A stretch of 64,000 bases of DNA from Parascedosporium putredinis. Lineage: Eukaryota; Ascomycota; Sordariomycetes; Microascales; Microascaceae. The position numbers and the translations under genes were made by a program. The stretch spans positions 806,001-870,000 of the forward strand of contig CASHTG010000010.1 in the NCBI GenBank assembly GCA_949357655.1, in the 5' to 3' direction. The notes beneath the pieces were generated by a model. That model was not told where the DNA came from. It saw only the letters and a list, made by a program, of their open reading frames with translations, and ran no database searches. Positions within the stretch are counted from its first letter, which is position 1, and every line of letters starts with the position of its first letter. Positions 11,879-24,088 of this stretch are shown piece after piece.

Positions 11879-13538
11879 TTACTGCTGCTGCTGTTGGCAC
11901 TTCTTGATGGTCTGGAGGCAAGGCGCATGGAACATCTCGCCCGTCAAGGCCAACTTGATGGTCCTAACGCTCACCATGAGCCACAGTATTACCACGACGA
12001 GAGAAAGGATCTAGAACGATGCATTAGCCAAGACGGTCCCCTTGCACCAGCGAGACAACAGGAAACAAAAACGAAAAAGGCGGGGCGGGCGCTAAAAACT
12101 TACCGCATTGGTGACCTTGAAGAACTCGCTATCGAGATTCTCGGCCAGCGCACCCGTACAAGTCCCCAAGACGCCCAGCGGGAAAGTGAACCCCCACCAA
12201 CCCATGTTGAAGGGAAACTTCTTCATCGTAAAGATGGTAGTGAAGGCGAGCGACATCCACACGAGCCCGAAGCCCCACATCGTAACGGCCAAGAACACGC
12301 CCAGCACGTAGAGCGTGTCACCCGCGCGCGTGCCCCCATTCTCAATAACATTGAACATGGAAGTCTGGGGCAACACGAGGGCGGCGACCTTGCCGAGCTG
12401 CTGGATGCCGAAGCCGCCCTGGCCGAGGGGCCCGATGGGCAAAAACACGGAGACGATGACCTCCTTGGGCGGGGTGGAGTGGATGGTGAGGCGGTGGAAG
12501 TAGAGCGCGAGGACGCAGGCGGTGAAGAACTCGCCGATGCCCCAGAGGATGTACGAGGTGACGAGGGTGGTGACGGCGTGGCCGACGTTGGGGAGGGCTT
12601 CGGCGACGATGCCGCCCGAGGCGGACGCGACGATGGAGGGGACGATGGGGAGGAGGAGGGCGGCGGTGATGTTTTCGAGGTTGGGCCGGTGGCGGTGCAT
12701 GACGATGAAGGGCATGCTGATGCAGGTGGCGATGGAGAACCAGACGTCGACCCACCAGAGCGCCCACGCGGTGTAGATGAGCCAGTCGCCCCAGTGCTTA
12801 CAGCTGAGAATCATCATGTTGATGATGGCTAGGGGCCATGTTAGTGATCGTTGCTCGTTATATATGCACACATCTGGGGAGTACAGAAAGATACCGCTCA
12901 TCCCCAGGTACGTCCAATGTGCCTTTTCAAGGATGGAAAGAGAAAGATAAAACAAAAAAGAAATGGTACGACGTACTTGCCAGCGCCATGGGAAAGCATC
13001 CCAAAAACAGAGACTGTCCCGGATGCGCAATCATGGCCACCCAGATCTCCGGGTACAGCACGTATCGAGAGACCGTCAACCCCAAGAATACCGTAAACAG
13101 CAAGACGTTGAGGCCAAAGATGACCTCGGACACGTACTGCAGCCACTGGGCATTGTACGGGAACTCGTGCAACAGAATCGAGACGATGCCCGTGCCCATG
13201 TTCACGGCGAACCATCTATGATGGAGAAATGAGTGCGTTAGCGACCGTAATTAATGCGTATTACAGGCTGCAGGGCCGGGTAGGATAAATTGCCCAGCTG
13301 CAAAGTGAGGCGCCCTCGCTAATAGACAACCCCCTTCTAGCCTTGCATACATCCTCTCCGATGGAATGGGTCAATCAATGAGTATAATGGGTTTTCACTT
13401 ACGAAGGTGTGAAGTTTCGCACAATCCTGCGCCATCCCGTCTCCAACTTGCACGGCCTCACCTGCCCCTGATTCTCAACATTCTGGCACGTCCCCGGCTG
13501 CTTCTCCGCGGAGCGGTTTCTGTCATTACCGCCGACAT
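11879..13538 (-). CDS. SSU1-like sulfite/C4-dicarboxylate transporter (TDT family)
   Basis: Plasma-membrane carrier of the tellurite-resistance/dicarboxylate transporter family; fungal SSU1 members export sulfite. Four exons: about 13403-13538, 12977-13215, 12104-12829 and 11879-12010, with GT-AG introns that join in phase. Motifs are GWRRIVRNFTPSWFAVNMGT at the start, the family signature just before the first helix, and then about ten hydrophobic helices (for example HRHRPNLENITAALLLPIVP and IGPLGQGGFGIQQLG). The C-terminus ends in a Gln run. The start is uncertain. The only nearby ATG (13536-13538) is one base out of frame with the first exon, probably another missing base. A long frame on the opposite strand is a shadow. 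The exact substrate cannot be told from sequence. Confidence 0.88.
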
Positions 13539-15893
13539 CTTAGATAACGGTATGTGCGGTGTCTGTACAAGAAAGTGGTGGACAATTTGGCAGGCTTAAA
13601 GCCGTTTGGTGTCGCCAAAGGAATTAGTGATGCGATGATGGTGTGTGGTAGTCGACAAGCTCGGATGATTAGTGAACAAGTCGGAAAAGCGGACTTCGCA
13701 GCTCCTTATGACCTTGTGACTTGGACTCCCTTGCACCTTTTCCTCACCGAGTTGCGACAGGCCTTTGCTTCGGAATTATTTTAGTCCGGCAGTAAGTGGC
13801 TTGCAAAAATCATCATGTTCCCCATGTCTAGCTCCATATTATACTCGAATCGGCGTTAGTGTGAGTCAACTTTTTCTTCTTCCTTGGCGCTGAGCCGAGA
13901 TCGCTTTTGCTTCCATGGAGCTATTAGTCACCGGGCGCGCGCGCGTTGACTTTTGTCTTTCGGCTCTCGGGTTCAGCTCTGTCAGGTTGGGACGGGAAAG
14001 GGGGCGAAAATTTTCAATGGCAGACAAATGGCACGGGCAAGATTAGTAAAAAAGGGGGACGCTGTCCCTAAAACGGGGATAACCGACCCACAGCATCCGG
14101 GGGCAGAGAAGGGCAGAGAATTTTACGCCTTTGAAAGAGTAGGAAGATCGCCCTACCGCTGCGCGCGCGCGCGTGTATGAAGCGGAGCAGGGCCCATCAG
14201 AGTTCGGAGGCTACACGGAGGCCTGGAGTTATTTTCGGAGTCTGGCAACCGGCAGTTACACAAGTATTCTCCGCTCCGTGCCGTTGTCTAATTGGACCCA
14301 GTGCTGTGGGCGAGCTCCGCGGAGGTTCACAAGTGCTTCAAGTGCCCAATTTGGCGGGTGGGGAAAACGCGGCAGGCAACTTCACACACCACACGTCAAC
14401 TAGACTAGCCAGGGTGGCCTACTCAACCACTCAAAGGTAGACCCTGGACGGACGCACTTGAAATACTAGTTGCACAGCTTATCCGCGCTTTGAAGGAAAC
14501 CACTTCTTTGAAATAGGCCGTCCCTCAAAGACCCATCGCTCTCAGCAGTGCAGGGGCATATAGGGAGGCACATCCGTATTCTCATAACTGATTGATATGT
14601 TATTCGTGTTATTCGGCAAGAAAGTACAACTTTACATCATCAGCGCCCAACAAGCCCAGTGTTCGGGAGCAATAGCGAAGTACTAGTTCAAGCGAGAGAA
14701 AAGCCGGTGAACGGAGGCGCGCATATAGTCTAATCCAACTCTATAAATGGTATCTGGAGGCCAGGCTTTTCAACCTAAACATACTCTAACTTATCACGCC
14801 CTCTTAACGGAGGGTATATGTATACACCAATGATCTAGCGCAGGACGGCCGGACCATCCGTCATCAACGTTCAATATACATATTCAGAGTTTTCATAATA
14901 CTCGCACCCGTTCTCACCTGCGCTAATTAGTATACATACAAGCTTCTGTCAACTTATGGAAACCTAGCACCAAGTCGTCCATATGTTAGGATGAATAGAG
15001 CCATAAGTCTCGAGTTTAAAAAGGGTAGAAATATACGGAATGAACTCGCCCACGGCTCGTATGAACTGATGGTTATGGAGAGCCTCACAACGGAGCTTGG
15101 ATGTACTCGGACCTCCAGGGTCCAATTCTAGCGGCGGTGTAGTAAAGTTTCTGCGCTTGTCCCATTTCATGAGAGAGTTAGAAATAGAGCTAGTTAACAT
15201 AGCTCTTGGTTGACAAATCCAGCTGCCAGACCCTACATGTATGATTTCCGAACAGCCTGGCGGCATAACAGAAGCCTGATTCCCCCAGAGAGGTTTTGTG
15301 GGGATCAGCATCCAGAACATTCCTTCATACTTTCAGTCAACGCTGTCAAAACTAGCGGAGAGCATCCCAAGCACTGTAGCGCAAGCTCGAGAGAGATCGG
15401 GACAATGATGCGTGGCGACGCCAGCCCAACTTTCTCCCGAGGAGAAATGCCGCATAGCTCCTTGAGGCTCTGGGTAGAAATTTCAAAGGTGGAGGACAAG
15501 AGGCTGAGAAGTCTCGTTGCTGATGAAACGGGTGAACACCTTGCAGGGGAATTAGACAAGTTTGACGTGAGGAAGACTCTTCCTTTTGCCAGCCATGGCC
15601 TACTATCTATCGAAAGCCAGTCTGTGGCCTCTTTTCAACACATCACTTGATTCACCAAAACAGCCCTTGCTACTTTTGAGCGGGCAACCCAAACCAAGGA
15701 GACGTGAGCCAGCACCGCCGAATCTAGGCACGCATAATATCCTAAAAATAAGCGTAAGAAAGGAATATGAACACACAAGGTTGCTTCGGTATATGAGTTT
15801 CCTGTCTTGCGTATAGAGCTAGCACTACCTAGGTCGTCATCACCACTAGCTGGTGCGCTGCATGGGAAGAAGGCGTTTTGTCTGATTCTATAT
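13539..15893. other. Gene-poor region with two alternating GC tracts
   Basis: I see no gene I can support. Two alternating G-C runs lie at 13935-13945 and 14160-14174. From about 14.45 to 15.0 kb the sequence is AT-rich. Minus-strand frames at 14964-15559 overlap in two frames but show no known motif. Confidence 0.4.
14160..14174. repeat. Alternating (GC)n tract
   Basis: An uninterrupted purine-pyrimidine alternation of about 15 bases. A shorter similar run lies at 13935-13945. Confidence 0.85.
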
Positions 15894-17072
15894 TCATATC
15901 ATGGATTGGCCACAAATGTCACACGCCTCAAACTCTTCTATCAGCCTTTGCCCGACGTGGTCAATAACCTTTTCCACTTGCTCGCAAAGCTCGCGCAGTT
16001 TGGGCATCAAGTCGCATTGGCAGTTCCCACACCCATGCTCGCATCCCTTGGCAACCTCGGCGACCCGTTTTCGTATCTCCCCAAAGGTAAAATCAGACGT
16101 GCGCAGTGGGGAATCAAGGTTCTGTTCCTTTCTCATGGAGCAGAACGCGAGCATTCGGGTGCGCGATGTGCAGTCACCGAAGATGTCTTCTTCGCCTGTC
16201 GTCGACGAAGAGATCCTACTACAGAGAAGCCCGGCCTCAACGGAATCCAAGTAGAACTGGATTATGTTGAGGCCTCTTGACACAATAGCAGCCATCCACC
16301 CTAGTGGGTTTTTTCCGGGCCACGGGATACCAGTCAGCGGCTTCTGAGCGAGCTTGCCCCTGAAAATCGTCGGAGGGATATCAGGGAAGCCAAACGCATG
16401 GAGAGAAACTTACCTGCTTCGGGTCCGAACATGTCGTCCAAGCTGTTGTCCCCCAAACGAAGGAACCAACTCGATGGGGTTACCTCGACGCTGGCTAGGA
16501 TGTAGTCTACGTTAATCGCCTCTCCCAGCTGACGCAAAACTAGGAAGAGAAAGGGAAATCGTGGCTATCATCGCGTGTGGGAGCCTGGAGGCCCCCATTT
16601 TTATAGCTCTCGAACCACAATTCTGCCCATGGCGCGAGTAGCTTCGCGGCTGAGATATCGAAGGCTAATAATTCTGCGCGCCAATCGATCCACTCCGTCT
16701 GCGCGTTCAACGGGACACAGCCAAGCCCCCGACATTCCCCGGCGAGGGCGTGAATTCCGATTAGTATGTTTTCGGAAATGTCAACGCGGCGGCCCAGCAA
16801 CTGAACTACCGAGTAGACGGTGTTGCTGCCCTCTGAACCGTCGGAGAAGGAAAAGAGCGTCGTAGTGTAGACGCTACTGTAAAGAGTCGGCGATTGCTCT
16901 TCTAAAAGTCCTTGGATGTGACCAAGTACTGGTTTTGGGTGCCTGGCAAAGGGATCACCAAGTTTCCCGGCTTGCTATTGACCAAGGAAACACTGGCGGG
17001 GTGCATGGTCCCGACTACAATCTCCTGCGAGCGAGAAGCATCGGGAGGGGTTTGAGAAGGTTGTGCGCTCAT
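15894..17072 (-). pseudogene. Degenerate or mis-assembled unknown gene, possibly BTB-like
   Basis: A chain of coding-like segments on one strand. The N-terminus begins MSAQPSQTPPDASRSQE (start 17072). The next segment reads PFARHPKPVLGHIQGLLEE, then SFSDGSEGSNTVYSVVQLLG, then AFDISAAKLLAPWAELWFES. The third part reads LVLRQLGEAINVDYILASVE, followed by an intron with donor GTAAGT near 16413 and acceptor TTTTCAG near 16359. The last part contains LNIIQFYLDSVEAGLL, then a Cys/His-rich patch (GCEHGCGNCQCD) and a C-terminal CDICGQ. The frame breaks in at least three places, one in a TTTCCC run near 16550. The W-rich segment with the trailing Cys patch resembles fungal proteins that follow BTB domains, but that is a weak resemblance. 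Nuclear or regulatory role unproven. It could be a true pseudogene or an intact gene with base-call deletions. Confidence 0.5.
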
Positions 17073-20000
17073 GTTGGCAGAGAGATGTGAGATGGGTATC
17101 TTGAGGGAGAGTGACGATAGAAGATACAACAGATGCGTTGTTTCGTGTCGCGGGAGATGGCCATTTTATTGACGGCTCATCAATTTCTAGCTCTTCATGG
17201 AAGCTTTGGATACTACTCCCTCTTCCACGTGTCCATCGTCGCTCTTGGGAGCCTAACATGGACCTTGCAGTTTGATGGTAGTCTGCCTGGATCTTCTCAT
17301 CATACGAACAAAGAAAGAGTCAAAGAGATGATCGTTTCCACGCAAACTCATCTCGCCAATTCTAAGTCGTTCTAAGAAGGCTCTGGGGGCGCAAGCTCTG
17401 AGATTGGGAGAAATACCGGATAGGTATATGCTTCCAGCTATGCTAGGAAGGGCACATGCTAGAATCATATGGGATCAAAGTTACAACTGCGGCGAGCAGG
17501 TAAGACAAAAGCGGTTTTCAAGCAGATATCGAGTCAAGTCCTATCAAGAACCTTCTTCGAGCTAGGTCAGATGTTATCATACATAGATCCATACAGCAGG
17601 TGCCCTACCGCGGGATGAAACGAACTTCTGAACACAAGTAATCACTTGGCGGATAAGGCGTTGGCCTTGGAGTATTAGACGAAACAAACCCAACATATTA
17701 TAGAAGGGTTCAGCTTGGGATGAGACCAGCGGCTCGTCTTAAAGCCACGACTCCTCTTTCTCGAAAGGAAGCAGTGTCCTGCTACTAAGTGCAAACGCTC
17801 GCAATGGAACAAGGAAGGCGGACCAGGCATCTCAAGACCAACCAAACATCCGATGCCTCATCCAAGCTCACCTCAAATGAGCAATGACGGCTAGCTAAGC
17901 TCTGATTCTAGGAATCGCCTCCGATATCTGCGGGGTCGATGACGCGAAGTAAAGCAGTTCGGGGGCCACTTTGAAGTGCAGAGCAGGAAAAGCAAAAAAG
18001 AAATTCTCAAAGTAGTCTGGGTCGAGTGGATACACGATACACGCCACCCGTCAAGTGCCAGCGCGCCAAGCCTGGTTCGGCATCGGGGAGGGGCCAAGGG
18101 CCCGAGTGTCAAAGGGTTAAAGTATCAATTAGACGTCTTACGGGCAAGGGAGGGGTGGATTCAGGGAGCGCCTTCGCCTAGCCGACGGCCTCAATCTGGG
18201 GAGGCAAGGTAATTACAAGTAGATAAAGGCCGGAACCCGTTGAAAAGACCCAGTGTTTCTATCTCTGCGTCTCCGGTTCTCGCGACGAGGTGGGTGATTT
18301 CGCATATCTACCCAGATTAATACGATCTCGGTAACCGGAAACGCACACGGTCAGCCACAGTCGACATGTTGACATGTATTCCTAACCTTTTCGTCATACA
18401 GACAAGTTGAAAATCATAGGCGGGAGACGAGGGGATATACATGTAGGCTTGGGAAAAGAATTCAAGACTCACGACTCCAGCTGATGGGGCGGTGGCTGTT
18501 GATCCTCTGCCACTCCTCACTTTTTCTATAGGTTTGGCGTCCTTGTTTGGGGAATGCAATGCGAGCAATACGCAGTGGGGCCGAAGGGCACAAACATGGA
18601 GAAGAAGAAACAAAACCAAGTGGCAGTGGTGTCTCCCGGAGGCGTACGCAAGTATGGTACGGTATGGTGTGTTGCGTTTGCGGTGGATATGTCGATCAAG
18701 CATCAGCAACGGGCATTTGGGAGCCAGCCTTTTCTCGGGCCAGGTCCAAACCAGGCGCCTCTCGAATTTGCTGCTTTCAGTATCCGCTTCTTCCATCTAC
18801 ATGCACAATTTGGTTGCCCGTGTCGGCTGGGTATTTCTCGGCACCCGCGCCTCGGGAGAACAGCCAAAAGCCAACTCTGGTTTGGCAAGCTCAATAGAGA
18901 AAGTCCACGGCGTTCCTCCTCTCGTTTTTTTTTTGCTTACAGGAGGTACGTAGACGTAGTTCAAAAGAGCTCTGCATGGTGCCGAGGAGGCGCCATGAGA
19001 TGGTGTGGACGCCGCTCAACCCTTTTCTTCCTAGCCCGTTTCTCTTGCTCGTTGCTGACGCTTGGGGGCCTTTTTCTTCCCTTCTTCTTTCTCCGCTTCG
19101 TCTTCTTTGAGCTTTTAAGACGGGATGCTCCCTTCTCCCAAAGGGGAGTAGGTCGCTGGCGAAGCATTATTGGTTCCTCGTGCCATCAATCCAGCCATCC
19201 CACCCCCGGACGCCACCGCTTGACTTGCCTAGCGTCCGTGGGTAAGATGGATGGCTCTGGATCGTGGGAGGCACTATTTTCTCTTTAGGACTGTGCTTGT
19301 AATAGGGCTGCTGTGAAAAGAACATCTTCGAATGGCGCTGGGATCAACTCGCTGGACTGACAAAATTTGACCCATGGAGAATTCCCACGCTCCCTCCGCT
19401 GCGAGGTCATGGAAAAAGTACCTCTGTACCCTCTCTTTCTCTCATGTCAATCACGTACCCCTGTTGAGGATCCTGCGCCACAACAAAGGTACCCTGGCCT
19501 GATCCCTGGCGTTGGGCAGGTTGATCAATTCGTGACTCGGGTGGACTTCAACCTCAAACAAAAAGTGAAAAAGGCAGCAGTGATTTGGAGCAATTGGTAC
19601 ATTTTGCTGGCGAGCGCACCGCCCAGAAGATTCCCGATATAATACTTGTAGCTCAATTTCTCGGTACCTGTACTGCTGTTGCTCCTATCGCTCCATGGCT
19701 CCTCTTTTGCCTTCCTTTTGGAGATTTCCAGGTTCCCATAGCTGCTGGTCCCCTCTTTTAAATCGGGGAGACAATGGAGATACAGCACCCCGAACCAAGA
19801 TAACGACTGCTAGAGCCTGCCTGTCTTGCCTTGCCCCCTCATCGCGACCCAGAGGCGTGCGGTTGCGTTGCAGCGGGATAATTTAAAGTCTCGCTGGACC
19901 CAATATACCCGCCCGTCCAATTGCGAAAGCGGGAAACGGGGGCAGTTCCATTCGAGAAACGAGCAGTGCGCCAAAAAGGAAAGGAAGAAAAGAAAGAGGT

Positions 20001-21404
20001 TGACCCAAAAAAGTGGAAGCGAAACGAGCAAAGAGGGGCCAAGAACAGGACTAAAATCACGCCGTCTTATTTTTGCATGTAGCTCCAATTGATCCTCTTG
20101 GCCTCTCATCTTCCCCCTCACTCAAGCCGGCGGGGCCCGTTTTGGGCAACGTGCCCCGAGGTATCATTCGTGGAGTCACAACGCAGCGAAAGACTCCTTG
20201 TCGTCCGGCCTCTGTTCAATGTTCCAATCCTTCTGGAGCCCGCGACCGTGGAGAGTAGAGAAATCGGGGACGGGGACACTTTCACCGCCGAGGACGAATG
20301 AGTCGAAAAAGAGGAACGAAAAAACAAAGAAAGGAAGAAAACAGGATCTGATTGGCAATCTCGTCTGGCTGTTTCTTCATGTCCAACCAGGCCCACGTTT
20401 GGACCGGCTTTTATCCCGTCTCGTCCAACGTGACATGGAACCTCAAAAGCAGAAATCCAAGCTGTACCCTGCCTGGCCATCAAAAGACAGAAGGGTAGAG
20501 ATACAGACACAGATTATCCCTGTGTGTAGGAGACGTACGTCCCAGCAGACGCGAGAAAAGCGAGCCCGCCCCATTTCGCCCGGGGAGCTGTAGTCGCCGA
20601 ATCATAATGAGATAGAATGTATTTTACCTATGGATCAATGATATATATAAAAAGTCCAATCGCACCTATAATGCAAGGGTCCGGGGGCCAAAAAGAAGCG
20701 CAACACATTGGTTTTTTGCTCTGCCGTGCTCCAACCGTTTCCTTCCCTCCTGTCCCCCTCGAGCTATTTTTGTTCTCTTCGCGTGTGTGGCTGGCACACA
20801 CTCTCCAATCCGGTCCCGCACCCCTTGCGAGAACCACGTATGGCTGTTTATTAAAGACCTTGCATGGTTCGTTCGACCTTCTCTTCTGATGCGACCAGCC
20901 CTGCGCCAGATGGTACCTCGGACGTCTCGATCCGAGAGGTAAGAAAAAAGTTGATAGCTAGAGCCATCTATCCGTTTATAACCCACGACGGCCCCTCCCC
21001 CTGCGAGAATTCTCCCCGGCCGGTCCAAAAGAAAAATCCAAAATAGGAACGACGCCAGGCTCGAGCTGGCTTGAATACATCTACCCGTACAAAGATACCC
21101 CGGCACTACTACCTAGTTGCGATCGTCATTTTCCTCCACAATCAAGCCGACCGACCTTGCTCGCCAAGCTCCGGGAAAAAACACATTGACCACCCTCGAA
21201 AAACCTCTCGAATCGACGCCGTTGAGATTTCCTCTTCTCCGATTCTTACACAATCATCCTCCTTGAAGCTTTCCCCACGGGCCATATTCGATCCGATTCG
21301 CGCCACAATCTCTTAGTCCGAACTAAATCTCACCAAGGGTAGAAGGAGAAAACGAGGAGAAAAGAAACATATAGACTCAGTAAATCCACCCGCTCCCAAA
21401 AACC
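17073..21404. other. 4.3 kb gene-free stretch
   Basis: No gene recognised. It includes an AT-richer part (17.4-17.9 kb) and long C/T or A/G-rich tracts from 18.4 to 21.3 kb. The last few hundred bases are probably the promoter and leader of the next gene. Many open frames here are low-complexity and unsupported. Confidence 0.4.
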
Positions 21405-22347
21405 ATGGATCGGTCAAACCTCCCGCCAGACGAGCACCTCCCCGAGGTCGTGCCCGACCAGTCCCCGCAAGCCCTCCCCAAAGAAGCCGCGCCACAGTAC
21501 GAAGCGCACCTGGGCGAGAAGGACCCCAAATACCCCGTCCTCCCCGAAGACGTGCCCAAGCAGGCCATCGATCCGTACGGCAGCCCCGAGACGGTGGGCG
21601 CCGTGCCCGTGAGCGTGAGCCCCAACACGACGATACCCTGGGAGGCGCGGTCGCCCGAGGTCGCGGAGCAAGGTCTTGCGCGGAGCCCCACGGAACCCCG
21701 GCGAGCCCCATCAAGGAGGAGAAGAGGATCTTGGGCCTCAAGAGAAAGACTTTCATCATCTTCATCGTCGCTCTCGTCGTTCTCGCCGCCGCGCTGGGCG
21801 GCGGTCTCGGCGGAGGGCTGGCGAAAAAGTCAAAGGGTTCCAACACCGCCGGACAAGACGGGGAAGAGAGCCAGGATGAGTATGTACCCAGCCCCAACAC
21901 TCTGAACTCGAAACCCTTTTTTTTGTTCAATTTCTTTTGTTTCATGTCCTGTTGGCTAACAAGAAGCTCGCCAGACCCACGCCGACCGAGTCCGAAACCA
22001 CCTCGTCCTCCTCCACCACCACGAGCGCCACCCCCACCGCCACCTTCCTCAACAACGGCACCGCGCGCACCAGCGGCTTCGCCTTCCAGGCCTACTCCGA
22101 GCTCAACTACGGCGGCGACGCGACCGACATCTACATCGACGAGGGCTTCTTCGACTTTGGCTTCGAGGCCTGGAGCTACGTCTGGCTTCCCGGCGATCGC
22201 AACTGCTGCATCACCTTTTGCGAGGACAAGAAAAACGGTACCGGCTACTTTTGCCAAGAGAGGTTCCGCAAGGAGGCGAGCGACTCGTTCCCTCGTCTCG
22301 CTATTTACTGCGGAGACAATATAAGAAAGATCATGCCCTGCTCTTGA
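21405..22347 (+). CDS. Single-pass membrane protein with small Cys-containing extracellular domain
   Basis: The N-terminus (MDRSNLPPDEHLPE) is Pro/Glu-rich and would be cytosolic. A basic stretch (GLKRKT) precedes one transmembrane helix (FIIFIVALVVLAAA), then a Gly-rich turn and KKSKG. Exon 1 ends at 21879 with donor GTATGT. Exon 2 starts about 21964-21967. Downstream comes a Ser/Thr-rich, likely O-glycosylated stalk (TESETTSSSSTTTS) and a compact domain with NYGGDATDIYIDEGFFDFG, DRNCCITFCEDKK and IMPCS at the stop. This arrangement (Pro-rich tail, helix, Ser/Thr stalk, Cys domain) is common among uncharacterised fungal surface proteins. At least two frame breaks occur, at about 21665-21715 and near the splice junction. 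A 396-codon frame on the opposite strand is a GC-driven shadow. Function unknown. Confidence 0.7.
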
Positions 22348-23102
22348 TCCGGGGTACCCGCCGAGGGAGAGGAAGTGTAGTTGCTGAGGCAAGGGAGAGA
22401 TACGCTTTGACTGTATATATAGGAAGGGGAAAGGCGGTATCGATGATACAAAGTTCTTCAGGTATCGGGGAGGATTGGTCTTTTTTTCTTCTTTTGGTTT
22501 CATTATGTGCCTTTTGGTTCCCTCCCAAGACGGGATAATGGCTGGTTAGTTTTGCTTTGTTTTGGACACGACTGGGCTACGACTTTTCACCTCTGTTTCA
22601 AGAGGCCTTCTTTTCTGTTCCTTTCCTTTTTTATGCACACTATTCCCTCTGGCATTCACTTCTTCAACTTCTTCATGATGAACTATACATCTTGTTTTTT
22701 TTTCTTTTCTCTTTTCACAATACCTAGAAGTCTTGACATCATGGGCTAAGTTGGAACGAAGGAACGCAACACGGCTACACAGCGTAGAGCATGCATGATG
22801 CCCGTCTAGTTTAGGAACTATATCTGTTTTCATGGAAAGGAAGTCTTTCCTGCTAGTACCATTTTGCATTCATGCATCGCTAGCACCTCTCAAGCCAGAT
22901 AGTCTCTGGGATACTAGCGGCGGCGAAGGGGCGTGCGTGGACCTCTTGCGTTTCTTCCTTCTTCGTCGAGGGAACACGGGTGCCACGTGGTGGGGGATCA
23001 GATGAAGTGAATTATCATTACTTTGTCTCGTCATAGTATATATACATAAACGCTTAACGTCAAAACTTCGGCCCATATCCCCCATTCTTTTCTCTACCTC
23101 CT
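22348..23102. other. Convergent intergenic region
   Basis: T-rich 3' flank of the membrane-protein gene and 3' flank of the following minus-strand gene. No gene seen. Confidence 0.55.
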
Positions 23103-24088
23103 TTACCAGAGAGTAGCGGCAGCCAAGGCGAGGAAGCCAACAGACATCATCGTCTTGGGGACACCCATCTTCCCAGCAAAGGAGTCCCCACCACTTCCAC
23201 CCTGCGACTCACCACCGCTACCGCTTCCACCCGATCCAGAGCCCGAACCGGATCCCGAACCCGAGCCGGACCCCGAGCCCTCCTCGTCATCGTCCTTCTT
23301 CTCCTCCTCGTCCCCGAGGAACGGCTTACTATTACAAAATGCATCATGCTCCGCCGTAGGGGGTTCACCTCGTTCGCGCACTCGTAAATCTCCGCCACCT
23401 TGGCCTCGACCTGCTTCACAAAGTCCTCGGGAAACGTGGTGCGGCACTTGGCGTTGATGGCCTCGTAGTCGGGCGTGCCCAGCAGCAGGCAGTTTTCCCT
23501 CTCGCGCGCCTCGATAGCCAAGCTGAGCAGGTGCGTGGGGCAAAGTCCTCGGCGTCCTCGGACCCGGCCGCCGGCAAGATGTCGTACGCGCCGCCCTTGT
23601 CGTCGTCGAACTTGAAGTACAGCGACGAGGACTGGCGGTTCGAGAACTCAATGTCGGTGTCCTCGGCGATGCGACGCGCCGCTTCGCCGCCCTCGGCGCA
23701 GTCCTGCGGGAAGTTGACGGCGTAGCGCAAAAGTTGTCGCGCGTGGGCGAGCCCGTCTCGAGCATGCCCACCACGGCGTACGTCGTGCCGTCCGCGCCGC
23801 CGCTGCCGACGAGGCTCGACGAGTTGATGTACACCGTCTCGTAGGGCGTGGCGGCGGTGCCGCCCGTCAGGGAGCGCAGGAGCTCGAGCTTGATGGACAT
23901 GTCCTCGGGCCAGATGGCGGGCGCGCCGTGGATGGCGAGCACGACGGGGAGCGGGAACGCGCGCTTGTACGTGGAGTCGTGGCGGGGAAGACGAAGTCGA
24001 CGCCAAAGTTGGCGGGGTACTGGTCCGCGGCGAGGACGGCGGCCGGCACCAGAGCGGCGGCCAACAGGCGCGAGACGGAGGAAAGCAT
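23103..24088 (-). CDS. Secreted GPI-anchored protein, DUF7136-like
   Basis: Single exon of about 328 codons. A signal peptide (MLSSVSRLLAAALVPAAVLA) is followed by the Tyr/Asn-rich mature start DQYPANFGVDFVFPRHDSTY. The text up to VVLAIHGAPAIWPE matches the pattern of the fungal DUF7136 family, which reads as FP-type motifs then a statement of the mean of extracellular residues; family assignment is from memory. Further segments are ETVYINSSSLVG, PQDCAEGGEAARRIAE, FSNRQSSSLYFKFDDD, CRTTFPEDFVKQ and DAFCNSKPFLGDEEE. Next is a Gly-Ser dipeptide repeat (about 23223-23285) and a hydrophobic C-terminal tail (VGFLALAAATLW), giving a GPI-anchor pattern. Four single-base frame breaks lie near 23353, 23540, 23730 and 23990. 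All sit in C/G or T runs and adding one base rejoins the protein. Likely wall or plasma-membrane surface; no enzymatic function is known. Confidence 0.78.

Noticed and set aside
11894..12832. 312-codon plus-strand open frame
   Set aside because: It lies antisense to the SSU1-like gene, is Glu/Gly-rich from GC codon bias, and has no domain. The minus-strand transporter with in-phase introns explains the region.
14964..15559. Possible minus-strand gene in two overlapping frames
   Set aside because: Two frames overlap near 15305-15320 but no recognisable motif appears in either, so I do not call a gene.
18554..19288. 244-codon plus-strand open frame
   Set aside because: Phe/Arg-rich low-complexity product of C/T-rich promoter-like DNA; no family feature.
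21313..22503. 396-codon minus-strand open frame
   Set aside because: Low-complexity Gly/Arg/Ala protein antisense to the single-pass membrane protein, crossing its intron.
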